In this document: one piece after another, positions 24,626-36,487 of the stretch
Position numbering within the stretch: position 1 is the first letter of the stretch
How the letters are laid out: each line of letters opens with the position of its first letter
Assembly: GCA_021234155.1 (NCBI GenBank)
Contig: JAJEKV010000084.1
Location: 2,316,545-2,380,544 of the forward strand
DNA: 64,000 bases
Reading direction: 5' to 3'
Origin: Isoetes taiwanensis
Taxonomy: Eukaryota; Streptophyta; Lycopodiopsida; Isoetales; Isoetaceae
Program-made: the position numbers and the translations under genes
Notes under the pieces: generated by a model
The model's database searches: none
What the model saw: only the letters and a program-made list of their open reading frames with translations
What the model was told of the DNA's origin: nothing

Positions 24626-26157
24626 TGTGACGTTCCACATATTTATACGGTGTATGTATAAATATATTGACATGTCACGGGCCGAGGATACGCCATCATG
24701 GGGGTATGTAACTTACGGAGTTAACCACAAAGAATTAATTTAGCTATGCTAAATTAATAAGGGTTTAATTAAGGGATAATTGCCTAATTAACTTAATTAA
24801 GCTAATTAATTAATTAGTTAAGAGACACCTGGCCAAACTCGATTGGCCAGAATGAGGATGCTAATTTGAGGCAGCAAATTGGATCCCTATCCCAATTTTT
24901 GCCCCAAATCGAACCAAGGAGCAGGAGCAGTTGAGCGCCCAGTCTATTCAAGCATGGAGATTCCACATGACAACGGTTCCAGTCGTAATTCAGGTTAGTA
25001 AATAGGTTAATGTGGGGTTCCCAGGGTCAGCGCCTCTGCCAGGCTTCTTTGTTGATCTTTTGCTGTTGAATAACCCTTGTTTGATAGTTAGAACTGTTCT
25101 TAGTTCTTGATTATGTATTGTGATGGATGGATGTATCTTTGGTAGCATCTCTGTTAGTTCTTCCAGAAAACAGGGATTAAGGGGGGTAGAGACCTCTGTA
25201 ACCTATGCTTATTTAGTATGCTTCTATTAGATCCAGTAATACCCATTAATTGCGGCCTGTGCACAAGATCCCACAGAGCTGTGGAATCTATGGCCTCATT
25301 GAAGCATCAGATAAGGGGCCGTAGTGATGAAGTGTGGGGTGGGGTCTCGCTTGAGCATAAAAGGCTACGGGGACTTCTTTAGTGAGTTAGGCCTAATAGT
25401 CAGTCACGTAGAGGGCCAGGTATGGGTCTGACACTTCCTGGGTACAGAGGTGTGACCCGAATGTGGCATCTTGTACTTTGATGATAAAGTTAGGGGAGTA
25501 AGTCAAGTACGGAAGGAGATGCTGAGGGATCTCCTCCTCTAGCTCACCCATGGATTCACTGCGACTCTGGAAGGGGACACTTCTCTCGCCTGCCTCATCG
25601 GATCGGGGAGATGTAACCCGGAGTAGTCCCGAAGGGTGATTCCTTGGGATTGCGTCTCCGAAGGCTACAATGGTGCCATAGCTTGATTCAGCTCATCTGC
25701 AAAGTGTGCGCAAGAGGGGCGGATGGAGTGGACAACCCTAGCCAATGTTCTATGCCAGCCAATGCCTTGTTAAGATTCTGTCTGCTGATCTCCTGAGACC
25801 TAGCCGTCAGTCGATCCCCATTGGAGTCTGAGCCGGGGTAGAACCTTAGGTTTGGGATGTTTTCCTTAGTATTAGATGTATCTTCTCTGTTGCTGCTATT
25901 TGGATGGATGTGCCACCCTTCGTGCTGGTTATTTATTATATGATTATGCTGTGTGCTAATCTTGTATTCACGCTTCCGCGATATAGGAGATCCATTGAAG
26001 GTATGGACTGGAATGACACCTCCGTGTCCTTCGCCCGGGTATCTGTTATGCGGGTAGTCAGAGGTAGACGGAGGGCCCTGCTCATGGCGAGTTGATTGCC
26101 ATGGGAGGGGGAGGTCCCTGTATGTATACGTCCGGAGTGCCGTATATATCTAGGGAG
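24626..26157 (+). repeat. 5' LTR of the chromovirus (long form)
   Basis: It matches the right LTR at both ends. It carries a block of about 704 bp (24721-25424) that the right LTR lacks. The last bases (TGTCACA) are missing before the primer site. Confidence 0.88.
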
Positions 26158-26170
26158 CGGTATCAGAGCC
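26158..26170 (+). promoter_or_regulatory. Primer-binding site of the chromovirus, slightly decayed
   Basis: CGGTATCAGAGCC differs only at the first base or two from the initiator-Met tRNA complement TGGTATCAGAGCC. Confidence 0.8.
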
Positions 26171-26873
26171 ATGAATTTGGTTGACCGAAATCATAGCACT
26201 GACCAAATTTTAAACCGTTAGTTCGGTAGTTACGTGGGAGTTTAAGTTTAGCTAGACTGCCTAACTTTTCAGTGACTTAGTCTTTATGCTAGGTTTGTGT
26301 AATAAATTGTTTGAGATTTAGGAAGTTTAGGGTGGATTTGGTGTGGAAATGGTGTAATTAGAAGACCCAAGTTTAGATGGGCCGTAACTTTTAGTGGGTA
26401 GCTCGGATGAAGGCGAAAATTGCTCCAACGTCTTCGGCATCTCAAATACCTTAGGGGGCACGTTTCCCGAGGTGAAGATGGTGACCCCAAGGCCAGGAGA
26501 CAAAAGGTGCACTGACTGATATTGTTGTGTTTAGAATCAAAAGTTAAGGCCGTATTTCTGCCTCAGCGCACCTATACATTTCTAACGTATAAAATACGCG
26601 TGGTTAAAGAATAAAAAAATAAAAATAATGTATAAAGTTAAAAAAAAAAAAGAGTTTAGTTTTGAACTTGTTTCTTTTGAAAGTGTGTTTTCTCTGATGC
26701 CTTCCTTCCGCCATAGCCGACGGACTTGAGCTCCAATGCCGCCATAGCTGACCTTATTTTGCACCCTGTTCATACCTTAACACCCTAGCGCCTCCACATA
26801 GGGTCTAGCGCCAACCTAATTCTTCCCAAGTGCCATACTTTCTGGTAATAGTGCCTACTATTACTTGTTCACC

Positions 26874-28044
26874 ATGCCACGCTTCAAGCTCACTGTTGAT
26901 CTGAAAAACATGAATATTTACCAGCTCTATAGTGTGCTAGTAGATCATCTCGAGACGATAGCGATATGGTTGACATTGTTCTAGACCTTCTTGTTACCCA
27001 CTTTGTTGAGAACCGTAGGATTCCATATCCCATCTTCCATTTCTCGGAGCGGTTTCTTATGAAATTAAATGCGGCCAACGAGTCTTATACTCTGCTAGAG
27101 CAGCTTGACCAAGCCTACGCAATCACTAAGTACTACCCGCCAGAGAACCCAGATGAGGACCCCATCGAGCTTGCACGTATAGAAGTGCAGAGGGTTATGG
27201 ATCTTGCAAGAACAGAGGACCTGCAACAAATTGCTAGTGGTATCCCAGAGGAGAGAGCCGCGCGGTTCTACTACTTAGGGAGGGGTCATGTCCTTATGTA
27301 TCTAGACCATTGGAATGGAGCTTCCAACAGTTTTGTGTTCGAGACTGTCCCACCTGATTTTACACAAGATCGGATGGACATTATCGAGGCCGATAGGCAA
27401 GCTCGACCGGGCCGCTACCATGCTGAAATAGCGCGGCAAACCCGGGTGCGCCAAGAACGTGAGGCCAAAGCTGCTGACAGAGAGGCTGCTAATAGAGCCG
27501 AGGAAGCTACCCAAACCGAGCGGAATGCAGTTCAGAATATAGTTCAAGAAGTGGAAGAGCGAGTGCCCAGACGCAAGAGGAAGTACACTAAACCCAAGAA
27601 GGGAGGTGTCCATTACAGGACTAGGCTGCAACGGGATGCCGAAATTGGGAAGAACACGGCCGCCGATCGTCGGGAGAGGATAGTACAGAAGGCCAAGCAC
27701 CCTTCAACCGCTGGTAAGACTTTACCATTAGTCAGACCGTCAGCCAAGCCGAAGAAGCCCCATAGGTACCGACCAGCCTTGCGCGAGATACGAAAATACC
27801 AGAAGACTACAGAGCTCCTGATACGCTGGCTACCTTTCCAGCGCCTTGTCCGAGAGATTACCCAAGAAGTTAAGACGGACATGAGGTTCCAAGCCTTTGC
27901 CCTACTTGCTTTGCAAGAAGCTGCCGAAGCCTATCTTATCGAAATTTTGGGTGATACGAACCTATGTGCCATCCACGCGAAGCGGTGACAATTATGCCCA
28001 AGGATCTTCAACTGGCACGAAGAATCCGAGGGGACTTCAACTAG
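26874..28044 (+). CDS. Retrotransposon ORF1 with a C-terminal histone H3 fold
   Basis: The main open frame, 26966-27988, encodes 340 residues. An in-family ATG at 26874 reads [12 protein letters not shown] and joins it after one small frameshift near 26945. Residues about 20-140 match nothing I recognise. Residues about 150-200 are highly charged and likely coiled coil, followed by a basic stretch [11 protein letters not shown], a plausible nuclear signal. Residues 264-340 are a histone H3 fold: [64 protein letters not shown] follows at 27986, but the H3 end ([15 protein letters not shown]) continues one base out of phase to a TAG at 28042, so one base was lost. GTV after RP is missing. [10 protein letters not shown] and MPKD are those of canonical H3, not plant CENH3. 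The N-terminal tail of H3 is replaced. It lies between primer site and gag in the element's own orientation, so it is part of the element. Confidence 0.93.
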
Positions 28045-28337
28045 TTGCAGGACATTAGCATTAAGTTTTTACTTTTTTCTTAAATATTGTATAAACTTGA
28101 TATGGGTTATACATGTAAACACTCTTTCTTTGGAATATGGAATTAAATTGTGCATTTTAATGCTTTTTTTTTTTATATATATAAGTGTAAATTATTAAAT
28201 AAATAATATTATTTATTTCCTTGGGAACGTGTCAAAAGTGACGTCATCATGACTATAAAGTCACTTTTTGACCATTAGGGTTTTGTCTTGTTTCTTTCCC
28301 TTCAGCGCCTTTCCTCCTCCTCCCTTGTTCCTCATTC

Positions 28338-29744
28338 ATGATGGATCGCCCTACACTCCAACAATGGTACCTGGATGGTGAACACTGGGACCCTGCGGTT
28401 CCTTTTGAGACTCTGCACCCATACTTGCTACAGCAAGTGGATCTTATCCACAACATGTAGGCACATCCTGATTATGCCCATTTCCTTGATTTCTTCTTCG
28501 AGGAAATCGTACCTGAGTGCGTACCTAATGAGGCAGACTCCCAGCTGTACCTCAACTCCAACACCTTGATAGCAATGTTGGGAGATGGTGAACATGCGCG
28601 AAATGTTCTCAAAGGTATTAGAAGAAGAGGAGTGGATCCCCCTATTCTTAGCATAGACGGCGAGCTTTGTTATGAAGGTCGTTTCGCATTAGCAATAGTT
28701 ATGGATCAGTATATAGATGATGTGCAGACACCCTCCGAGCAGACTAGGACACCATTACCTTCTGACCCGGAGGATGATGACGTCGTCAATGAGAATGATT
28801 TCATTCGATGGAAGCAGGTAGCAATGGAGACACCGACGCCCCGTGACCGAGCTCATAAGCTTGCCGGGCTGCATCTGTTACCCCCTATCCTCTTGAATGA
28901 CCAAAAGTATCTTCTTCTAGAAGACATCATGTGGGCCTATCCAGTTATAGCCGACATCCGTAGCAAGCGAAAGGCTGACGTCCTTTATGAACTTGCAGAG
29001 TTCTGTCAGGACGATTTTGTGGATTTTACGACACATATGGTTGCTCCACTGCAGGTCCACGATTTGCTTACTTTTCAGCCAGAGGAGATGGAGCCCGTTG
29101 AGACCCTCTTGTCTCTACGTCAGTTCGTGATGCAGGATGCACCATCTCAGCCCCCTGAAGAACACTATGTTTGTACGGTACTACCTCCTCCTAGTAGCCA
29201 GCCCTTGCAAATTACCATGGGAGAGGTGGATCAAGGTGAAGAAGACCTTTGCGATACCAAGGCTAGCCTTAGGGATGACAAAGAAGATGCGGAGCAGGAA
29301 CAGATACCCCTGAATTTGGAGAAGGAAACAGAAACTTCGGTAGACCCACGGGTCAAGGCTATGGGCAATCAATTGACACGATTCTTCCTTTCTGCCTTCC
29401 GACAGGGCGAGGTTCTCTTCTTCTCTAAGCACATTGGGCCTCAGTCTGAAGCATCCTGGTGGGCACTTCGTGCATTGTCCACCTTAGCTGGCCATAAGAA
29501 GATCGATTATCATACTGCCACTATTGTATTGGTCCGACGCGATCTTGCTCTTGCGGCATTGGGGGATATTGCGAGCTGGACCAATATGCGCCTCCTTGTT
29601 GTGGCACCTCTGGCAGCTTTTCTACCACCGGACGCAGCATCTCGAGCCGCCCTCTCTGCTAGTCTTAGCGCCACTTTAATGCGCTATCGACCGCCCCCAC
29701 AGCTGGATATGCCTATGGAAGAAGATGCCGGACCTAGTTCCTAG
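28338..29744 (+). CDS. Retrotransposon ORF2, unknown function, one in-frame stop
   Basis: The ATG at 28338 (second at 28341) opens a frame of 468 residues interrupted only by TAG at 28458; the part from 28566 is 392 residues without a stop. The N-terminus is rich in aromatic residues (QQWYLDGEHWDP). The middle is acidic and proline-rich (residues about 260-340), and the C-terminal 130 residues are Ala- and Leu-rich and probably helical (ALRALSTLAGHKK, DLALAALGDIAS). I recognise no domain. It lies about 290 bp after the H3-fold ORF and 100 bp before gag, in the same direction. It could be an accessory or structural protein of the element. Confidence 0.75.
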
Positions 29745-29845
29745 ATATGATTTTGATAATTATAAATCTCTGTATTGCTTATAAATGTAATAACTGATTG
29801 GCATTTTTAATGAGCCATTACATAATATAAACTATTTTTCTATGC

Positions 29846-31314
29846 TTGATTGAACTATTGAATATGGTCTTAATTGTGACACCTTGCATATTATTAGAGG
29901 CGCCTATACCTTCTTATGTGTATATAGACAGTGTACGTAATGCCTTTTGGCATACCCCTTCAGACGCCGGCCGCTTGACACCTGAGCAAGAGCTCATTAT
30001 GATAAAGAGACAGTTGGGCGACCTTCAAGCATATGTTTTGAACACAAATCCTTCGCAGCTCACACCTGAGAACGGACCGGAGCTACCGCCCTTGCCACCA
30101 AGCCCACCACCGCAGCAGCCACCGGCCGGACACAAGAAACGCCATGCCAAGAGACGTAGAAGCCCTTCTACCGAGAGTGCTACGTCTTCAGTGGCCGACA
30201 CCTCACAATCATCGGGGTCATCCGTGTCATCTGGTCACCATGCCAAGGCACATGATAAGGAATACTGCAAGACAGTGGACACAACTATTACTAGCATATG
30301 GAAGAACAGAAAGTTAGCGCAATTTGATGGCAAGTCCAGAGGAGGTCTTAACGCTGAATCCTGGTCGGATAAAATGAAAGAATTTGGCATGAATGAATGA
30401 CCGAGAAGGACACAGGTAAAGTCACCACCACCAACCTCACAGGTGCAGCAAGAATCTGGTGGAAAGGTTATGCTAGGGCAAAGCATTTGGACAGGAGCAG
30501 GTGTAAATTCAGAAAGTTTGCAAAAGCATTCAAATCACACTATGTGCCACGCGCGCACAAGTGCCAGCAAATTCAAACCTTCTATAGGTTGGAGCAGAAA
30601 AGCATGTCGGTGCAGGCATATACCGACGAGTTTATGCGCTTAACGCTATATGTGCCGGGAATGAATGAAAAAAGGGCAGTTGAGGGATATATTGAGGGAT
30701 TGGCACCATCGATCAAAAGGATGGTGAAGGCCATAGACCTAAAGTCTGTTGCGGAGGCCGAGGCTAAGGCATTAAGCCTCGAGGAGGACATTCCAAAGAA
30801 CCAGTATCAGCGCCCCGCTCCTTATTCTCAGCCTCGCCCTTATACACCGTATAAGCCTCGTTCCCCAAGTCCTGGGTCCCCTCAGCAAAATTCATCTGGT
30901 CGGCAGGATAAGAAGGTTACCTTTAATGTGCCGGATAAGCCGAATAACATGGGCAGTTCAGTTCGGGAACTCTTACAGTCTATTCTTAAAGAGGCTCGTG
31001 AGGATAAGGCATGTTTCAGGTGTATGCGCCCCGGACACATGATGCAGAACTATCCCTATGTGACACAAACCGCTCAGTTGGCAATGGCGAAAGTCGATTG
31101 GGAGGATCCGGCCTCTCCTCCAGCTGCTGACGAGGAGGCCCACGAGTATATACACGGTGCGTCTCACATTTTTGCAGCTATTGAAACCGGCAATGCTGAA
31201 AGTCAGCCTGCCGTTATTTTTGCTATAGGCCAGGTAGACAGTAAGCCCTTTGTTATTCTTATGGATACGGGTAGTACCCATAATTTTGCTTCTCCCGGAA
31301 TGGCCAAGTTCTGA
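29846..31314 (+). pseudogene. Gag and start of protease of the chromovirus
   Basis: The first frame (29846-30400) has a proline-rich, then Ser- and Arg-rich region and ends at the start of the gag core. The second (30397-31314) holds the Ty3 gag core (LTGAARIWWKGY, FYRLEQKSMSVQAYTDEFMRL), a proline-rich linker, a zinc knuckle CFRCMRPGHMMQNY (Tyr in place of the last Cys) and the protease active site LMDTGSTHNF. The join between the two frames is a shift. The altered knuckle would weaken RNA binding. Confidence 0.88.
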
Positions 31315-31972
31315 AACTTGAGATCTTAAGATCTAGACCGCGACCTATTACCTTGGCCAGTGGGAAGGTTCGTCATACAAATGGCCGTCGTATTAACCTG
31401 AATATGCAGTTGCCCGGTGCACCAGTTGCCTTAGGTGCAGAACTAATGGACATCGACAAGTATGATCTTATTGTCGGGATGGAATTTCTGGCATCTGCTA
31501 AAGCCAATATAGACTGCGAGAAGCGGGAAGTGACCTTCAACGTAGCCAATGGAACCCGAGTTACTATTAAAGGTGATCCATTGAACCCAATCATGCAGTC
31601 CATGTCTATCAGGCAGTTAGATAAGGCCATACGCAAGGATAAGGTACTTTGCGTTATCAGACTTGCCTCAATTGAGTCAGACGCTAAACAGAAGGAGGTA
31701 GTGGATGCATTGCCAGAAAAGATTGTCTCCTAAGAGAATTTAAGGATCTATTCCCAGATGAGATCCAGAAACTTCCTCCTTTCAGAGGGGTGGAGTGTGA
31801 AATAGCCCTGGAACTGGGTACTAAGCCTACCAGTAAGGCACCGTACCGCATGAGTCCTCCCGAGTTGGCTGAGCTTAAGAAGCAACTCCAAGAGCTATTA
31901 AACCTAGGTTTCATTCGGCCTAGTGTTTCACCCTTTGGCGCACCTATTCTCTTTGTTAAAAAGAAGGATGGC
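31315..31972 (+). pseudogene. Protease end and RT start of the chromovirus
   Basis: The 31353-31733 frame contains the second retroviral-protease element (YDLIVGMEFLA). The following frame begins RT: FPDEI, then [17 protein letters not shown], then [21 protein letters not shown], the first fingers motif. RT breaks off at the TGGC target of the Sola-like insertion and resumes at 43363. Confidence 0.9.
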
Positions 31973-32289
31973 GGGTAGAAGCATGAAAGGGTGGGCAAAA
32001 AATGTGCCCGTATTTTACATTTACAAATTCAAAATGTAAGGAAATCCCTCCCCCCCAGAAATTATTATTCTTGGAATGAATCATTAATAGGGCAAATAAT
32101 TTTGAACTCTCCTCCCGCCTCTGTTCAGCCTTCCTCCCGCCGAACCTCCATAGCCCAAAAGCTTGACATCCATATTGAACCTCCATAGCCCAAAAGCTTG
32201 ACATCCATATTCAACCTCCATAGCCAAGATCAAGACCTCCATAGCCAAAAGCTTGCATTTTTGAGAGCTGAAGCACCAGGGAAGAGATC

Positions 32290-33520
32290 ATGACGGCGGC
32301 TTGGAACAAAGACATCTCAAGGAAATCTCCTCGCAACAAACACAGCAAAAAGCCCATAGAACCGCCACCGAAAACTCAAGAGTGGGTCTTCTTGGTCGGG
32401 AGGTCTTGCCCGAAGTTTGACAAGGTAAGCATCGAGGCGGCTTAGGAGCAACAATTTTGATAGCATGTTTCGGGGCTAGTGCAAATAGTGCAGGATGTTT
32501 GGGGTTCAAGCCCCCGCTGTTAGGGGTTATCAAGAGTGCGAGGATTAAACCTGGTTGGATGGCAGATTTTTTTTTTTTGTGTATGAGCACGTTTTTTGTA
32601 GGAAGGACATTGCAAATCATCACATTCCATTGTATTTTGTCCGAGCATATGCACTTCATTACAAAGGAGTAAGCATTGATTGGGATGAGGTGAAAGCAAG
32701 TGCAAGTCTTCATTCAAAAGGCTCTCAAAAGAATCGACTGACGTAATTAGCTTCTGATAAAAGTCTTCCAATGTTAAAGCTATTAAATGTATGCCTCGGG
32801 TAGAATTGGGGCAGCAGGTTGGAAATGATGAAAAGGTGGAGGGAAACAAGAGCATTAGATTCTGCCTCCATGCTTGATGAAATACAGACTTTAAAAGAGA
32901 AAAGGAAAACAATGGAAATTGAGCTGTTGAAGCATGAGAGTGATAAGAGCTTCTTGACAAGACTTGTGCAGAGTAAAGATGCAAAAATATGTGAGCAGTT
33001 CAGCATTATGGCAGGTTTAAAAGCAAGCGGGAAGCCAACTGATGTGCAAATGGCTTTGGCATCACATTTAGAGGAGGAGAAATCAAGTTATATTGCTGAC
33101 TTAGATGCTCTAATGATTCCCATTGATTGTTTAAAGGCTGATTTGCAAGAATTAGAAGTTGCCATTGAAAAAATCAGCAAGGATTTGGAAGTTAATTCCA
33201 ACTGTGAGAATAGAATAAAGGAGATGACTAAGCATTTGGAAAGATCAGACCCGATAGGCCTGCAGCCCGCTCCCATACTCGCTGCAAGACGGAGCGCTTC
33301 ATTCTCACATATAAGCAATACTTGCAACAGCTGCAATGATTGCCTTGACTCGACCATGGTAATATCTCCACTTTGTGGTCATACATATTGTCTATTTTGT
33401 CTTGTATTCAGGGTTTCAACGACGAATACATGTGTACATGATTGTTCATGGTCCGAGGACCTGCGACACTGCTTAGGAATCCCTTCCGAAGGTACATCTA
33501 TTTCTATTTTGATTACATAA
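32290..33520 (+). CDS. Coiled-coil / RING-like zinc-finger protein carried by the Sola-like element
   Basis: The likely first exon is 32290-32424 (MTAAWNKD..., 45 codons, ending AAG before GTAAGC). The main frame, 32819-33520 (233 residues), begins with about 130 residues of predicted coiled coil (heptads with Leu, Glu and Lys). It then has a Cys- and His-rich module: CNDC, SPLCGHTYC, LFC, then CVHDC, a C3HC4-like RING pattern with one irregular spacing. RING proteins usually act as ubiquitin or SUMO ligases. The link between the two exons is inferred, with an uncertain middle exon near 32700-32820. The irregular last Cys pair may mean a splice site inside it. Confidence 0.55.
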
Positions 33521-34096
33521 TTAGTTTGAGTGTACTTAGATGTAGTTAGTTTCCATCATGTACATAATCAGTATTAACATTTGATTTGGCGGTTTTTTTG
33601 TCTTTCTTTGTAAAGAGGAAATGTATTTGCTTCTGTACTTTACATTTACATGTGCCATGAAGTGCTTTTCTGGAATTCCTTTACAGGGTGTATTAATAGG
33701 GTGTATTGCATTGACTGTACTTTGCATTTACATGTGATCAGAAATGCATATGAATTTGGTATTTGACTTTCCTTTACATTCAATCTTTGAATGATGTATT
33801 TGATAGGGTGTATTGATAAAATATTTTTGTTAGAAATGCATTTGAATTTAGTATTTGGTTTTCCTTTACATTGTGATAGCTATGTACACTAATGTACTTC
33901 TATTTTGTCGTTACATTATCAGCAGAAAGTTTGCCTGTAGTAAAAACCTACTTGCATGTAATTAACATTTGTTCTGTTTTGATTTGCATCTGATTGTTTT
34001 TTCTTCAGATTTTGCTTCTATCTACTCTACATCTCCCCTTGATTCTGAATCAAGTGTTTACATTTCTTATTGACACCCAATTGTGTCAATGCAGAC
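33521..34096. other. AT-rich spacer between the two cargo genes
   Basis: Contains repeated GTGTATTGATAGGG, TTTCCTTTACATT and AATGCATTTGAATTT motifs. No coding signal. Confidence 0.5.
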
Positions 34097-36150
34097 ATGG
34101 GTAGTATCAAGAAAGGAAGAAGTAAAACTGCAGGTAAACTAAACAATTCATGTTTCGTGCACTATGCTTAAGTTCTGAATATAGCAAAATCTCATGTTGT
34201 AGGTGAAAAGAAGAATGTTATTGGGAAGGGGTTGCATTTACCATTCTCGGACATCCCAATTGAACACGGCACAAAAGATCTTTGCTTTGCTATCGATGTT
34301 GGAAGTCCATCCACATCTACATCACCTTTGAGAATTGCAACAACTCATAAGCAATCGGTCACGATTTGGAGACGAGAGGGGTATGTGGAAGGTAGGGTGA
34401 TTACATTCTCGATTACATTAAGATTGCATCTGTTGTAGTTAGAGTTCACTAATGTTCAATATTTTGCAGCAGAGGTTGTTTTCCAAAAAAGATCCCACAC
34501 TGTTGAAGCCGAAGCTAGGCTGAAAGCCAGGAAAGTAATTTCTCTCCTTTTTCGGGGTTTCTATTTTTTTTTTTTTGTATTTTGAAACTTACGTTGGCGT
34601 GTTTACTGAGATAAAAATTATCAAGATGTTGGTGACGACATTGAAAAACAAATCCTGAAGCTGCTATTGAAGTTCAAGTTGAGGAAAAGATGCGTGTTTC
34701 TTTTTTTTGTCTTGCTTTCAAAACATTAGAATGAAGCACTTTCTTGTCTTCAGAGACTTGCGACGATTCAAAGGAGCTAGATGATGTTGAAGAAGCCTTG
34801 GAGATTGCAGCCAAGGCAACGACTAAATTTATGGTCAAAGCTGATGCCAAAAACGGTGAAAAAAAGAGTGCAAACCGTAGGCGGGGACATCCGCTGCAAA
34901 AGCGGTAATTGCTAGCTTACATTGACTTACTTATACTTCAAGAGCTTATTATATTTTACTCGTTTTTGCAGGTCTAAACCACTGGAAACAGAGATTGGAA
35001 GGTATCAATTTATGCTTTATTGTCATGGATCAATTGTTAATATGACACTAACATTGACTTACTTATACTTCAGTAGCTTATTATATTTTACTCGTTTTGC
35101 AGGTCTAAACCACTGGAAACAGAGATTGGAAGGTATCAATTTATGCGTTATTGTCATGGATCAATTGTTAATATGACACTAACATCTTGGATCTGACAAC
35201 AGAAATGATGACAAGGATAAACTTATGGAATTCACGCCATTCACGCCATTCAAGAACTGTCCGCCGGTTGAAATGAAAGTGGTTGCATCTGACATAGCAA
35301 TTTTATGTGCAACTAACTCTAAAATAGTGGATCTTTATGGCAGGTAATAACCTGGTTGTAACCGAGCTGTATTTGTTGCTATTCCTTGTCTCTAATATTA
35401 ATCTTAATCTAATCCAGGTGCTTGTATGAGACATTGCCTTTCGAGTGGAAGAGCAAAATCTTTTTATCCCGCTTACAACTATATAAGGTTTAGAGAAGCT
35501 ACCACAAAGAAAAAAGAAAGGGTGAATCAGCTGAAGGATCACTGAATGTCATTGAAATAGTGAAATCAGGGATGAAGGGGATTGTGGTAGCTAAATGCCA
35601 TCATATCCTTGCACCTATTCTTGAGAATGACCATTTTGTGCTGGCTGTTTTTACGCTCGCACCATCTGATTCCAAGATCCTACATGCACCAGGAATTCAC
35701 GTCTTGAATCCTCTTACAGGTTATGCGATGAACGAGAAAGCAATCAAAGGGTATGTAATACTTTAAGTTGTTGCTTTGCTTTTCTTCGCTAATTCGGTCT
35801 GCTAAATTTCGTGATATGTAGGCTGCACACACAAATGTTAACCACATCGATCGGTCAAGTATCTAGAGGCGTCGATTTCATGAAGAGAAATAATGTTAAT
35901 CGGATTCAGCAAGTAGAGGTGCCACAACAACCCGATTTAACATCATGTGGGTTGTATGTGATGGGATTTATGCACAAATATGTTGAAGCTCTTGTCTCTG
36001 GTAGAGATATGGAAGTAAGTTGTATGCCTTCCCTTGTATGTCTTGATCTCATGTTCCTTTAAATATTTCTAACCTTATTTTTGGATGTCACAGATTACAT
36101 CTAAATGGTTCTCTCATGAATACATGCCAATCCGCGGCGACAATTTCTAA
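34097..36150 (+). CDS. Ulp1-type (C48) cysteine protease gene carried by the Sola-like element, multi-exon
   Basis: Ulp1 proteases process SUMO or remove it from proteins. Exons with plausible GT/AG borders: 34097-34132 (MGSIKKGRSKTA), about 34203-34391, 34470-34537, small exons near 34970-35010, 35203-35342, about 35418-35489, about 35540-35754, 35821-36013 and 36093-36150 (ending GDNF, stop). The catalytic part shows His in NDHFVLAVF, Asn where Asp is usual (HVLNPLTGY) and the Gln/Cys box QQPDLTSCGLYV. The first half has no recognised domain and is Ser-, Lys- and Arg-rich. Several joins are by eye and one exon is duplicated, so the full frame is uncertain. Asn in place of Asp is tolerated in some family members. 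Confidence 0.7.
34921..35182 (+). repeat. 132-bp tandem duplication including a small exon
   Basis: Two near-identical copies start at 34921 and 35053. Each contains a polypyrimidine-AG acceptor (CTCGTTTTGCAG) and a short coding piece (SKPLETEIGR) followed by a GTATCAA donor. Confidence 0.85.
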
Positions 36151-36487
36151 TAGATGCTTTGGTCATGCATTGTGATGCCAATCCGAAAGAACGTATCAGC
36201 CAGCAGTCCTCTGATTTCTGAGCTGATCATGAGTCTGAGTATCTGATTTTGCAAGATGAACTATGTAACAGGCTTATATATATCTTTTGTTCACATTTGT
36301 GTTCACATTTCCTATCATAAGAAATGTGTAAATGACACTATGCTGAATAGTATACTACTGATAGTATACTTTATGATTATGTAAGTTTTTTTTTTGAAGA
36401 AAAAAGATTTCTGATTTAAAGAAGCCTTGTACCCTTTTTGGTCAATCAAAACAGTTACTTGATTGTTTCGACTGATATATTTTGTGA
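36151..36487. other. 3' flank of the Ulp1 gene
   Basis: AT-rich, no gene recognised; it ends at the CCACCACAC microsatellite. Confidence 0.4.

Noticed and set aside
27302-27882. Minus-strand frames opposite the H3-fold ORF
   Set aside because: They are antisense shadows; codon content and motifs support the plus strand.
26966-27988. CENH3 (centromeric histone) gene
   Set aside because: The residues after the fold centre ([14 protein letters not shown]) are those of canonical H3, and the tail and position belong to a retrotransposon ORF.
26966-27988. Independent host histone gene that merely lies inside the LTR element
   Set aside because: The H3 part is fused in frame to 260 upstream residues, lies in element orientation, and shows no transposon or poly-A boundaries of its own. 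It is still possible and is listed as a refutation test.
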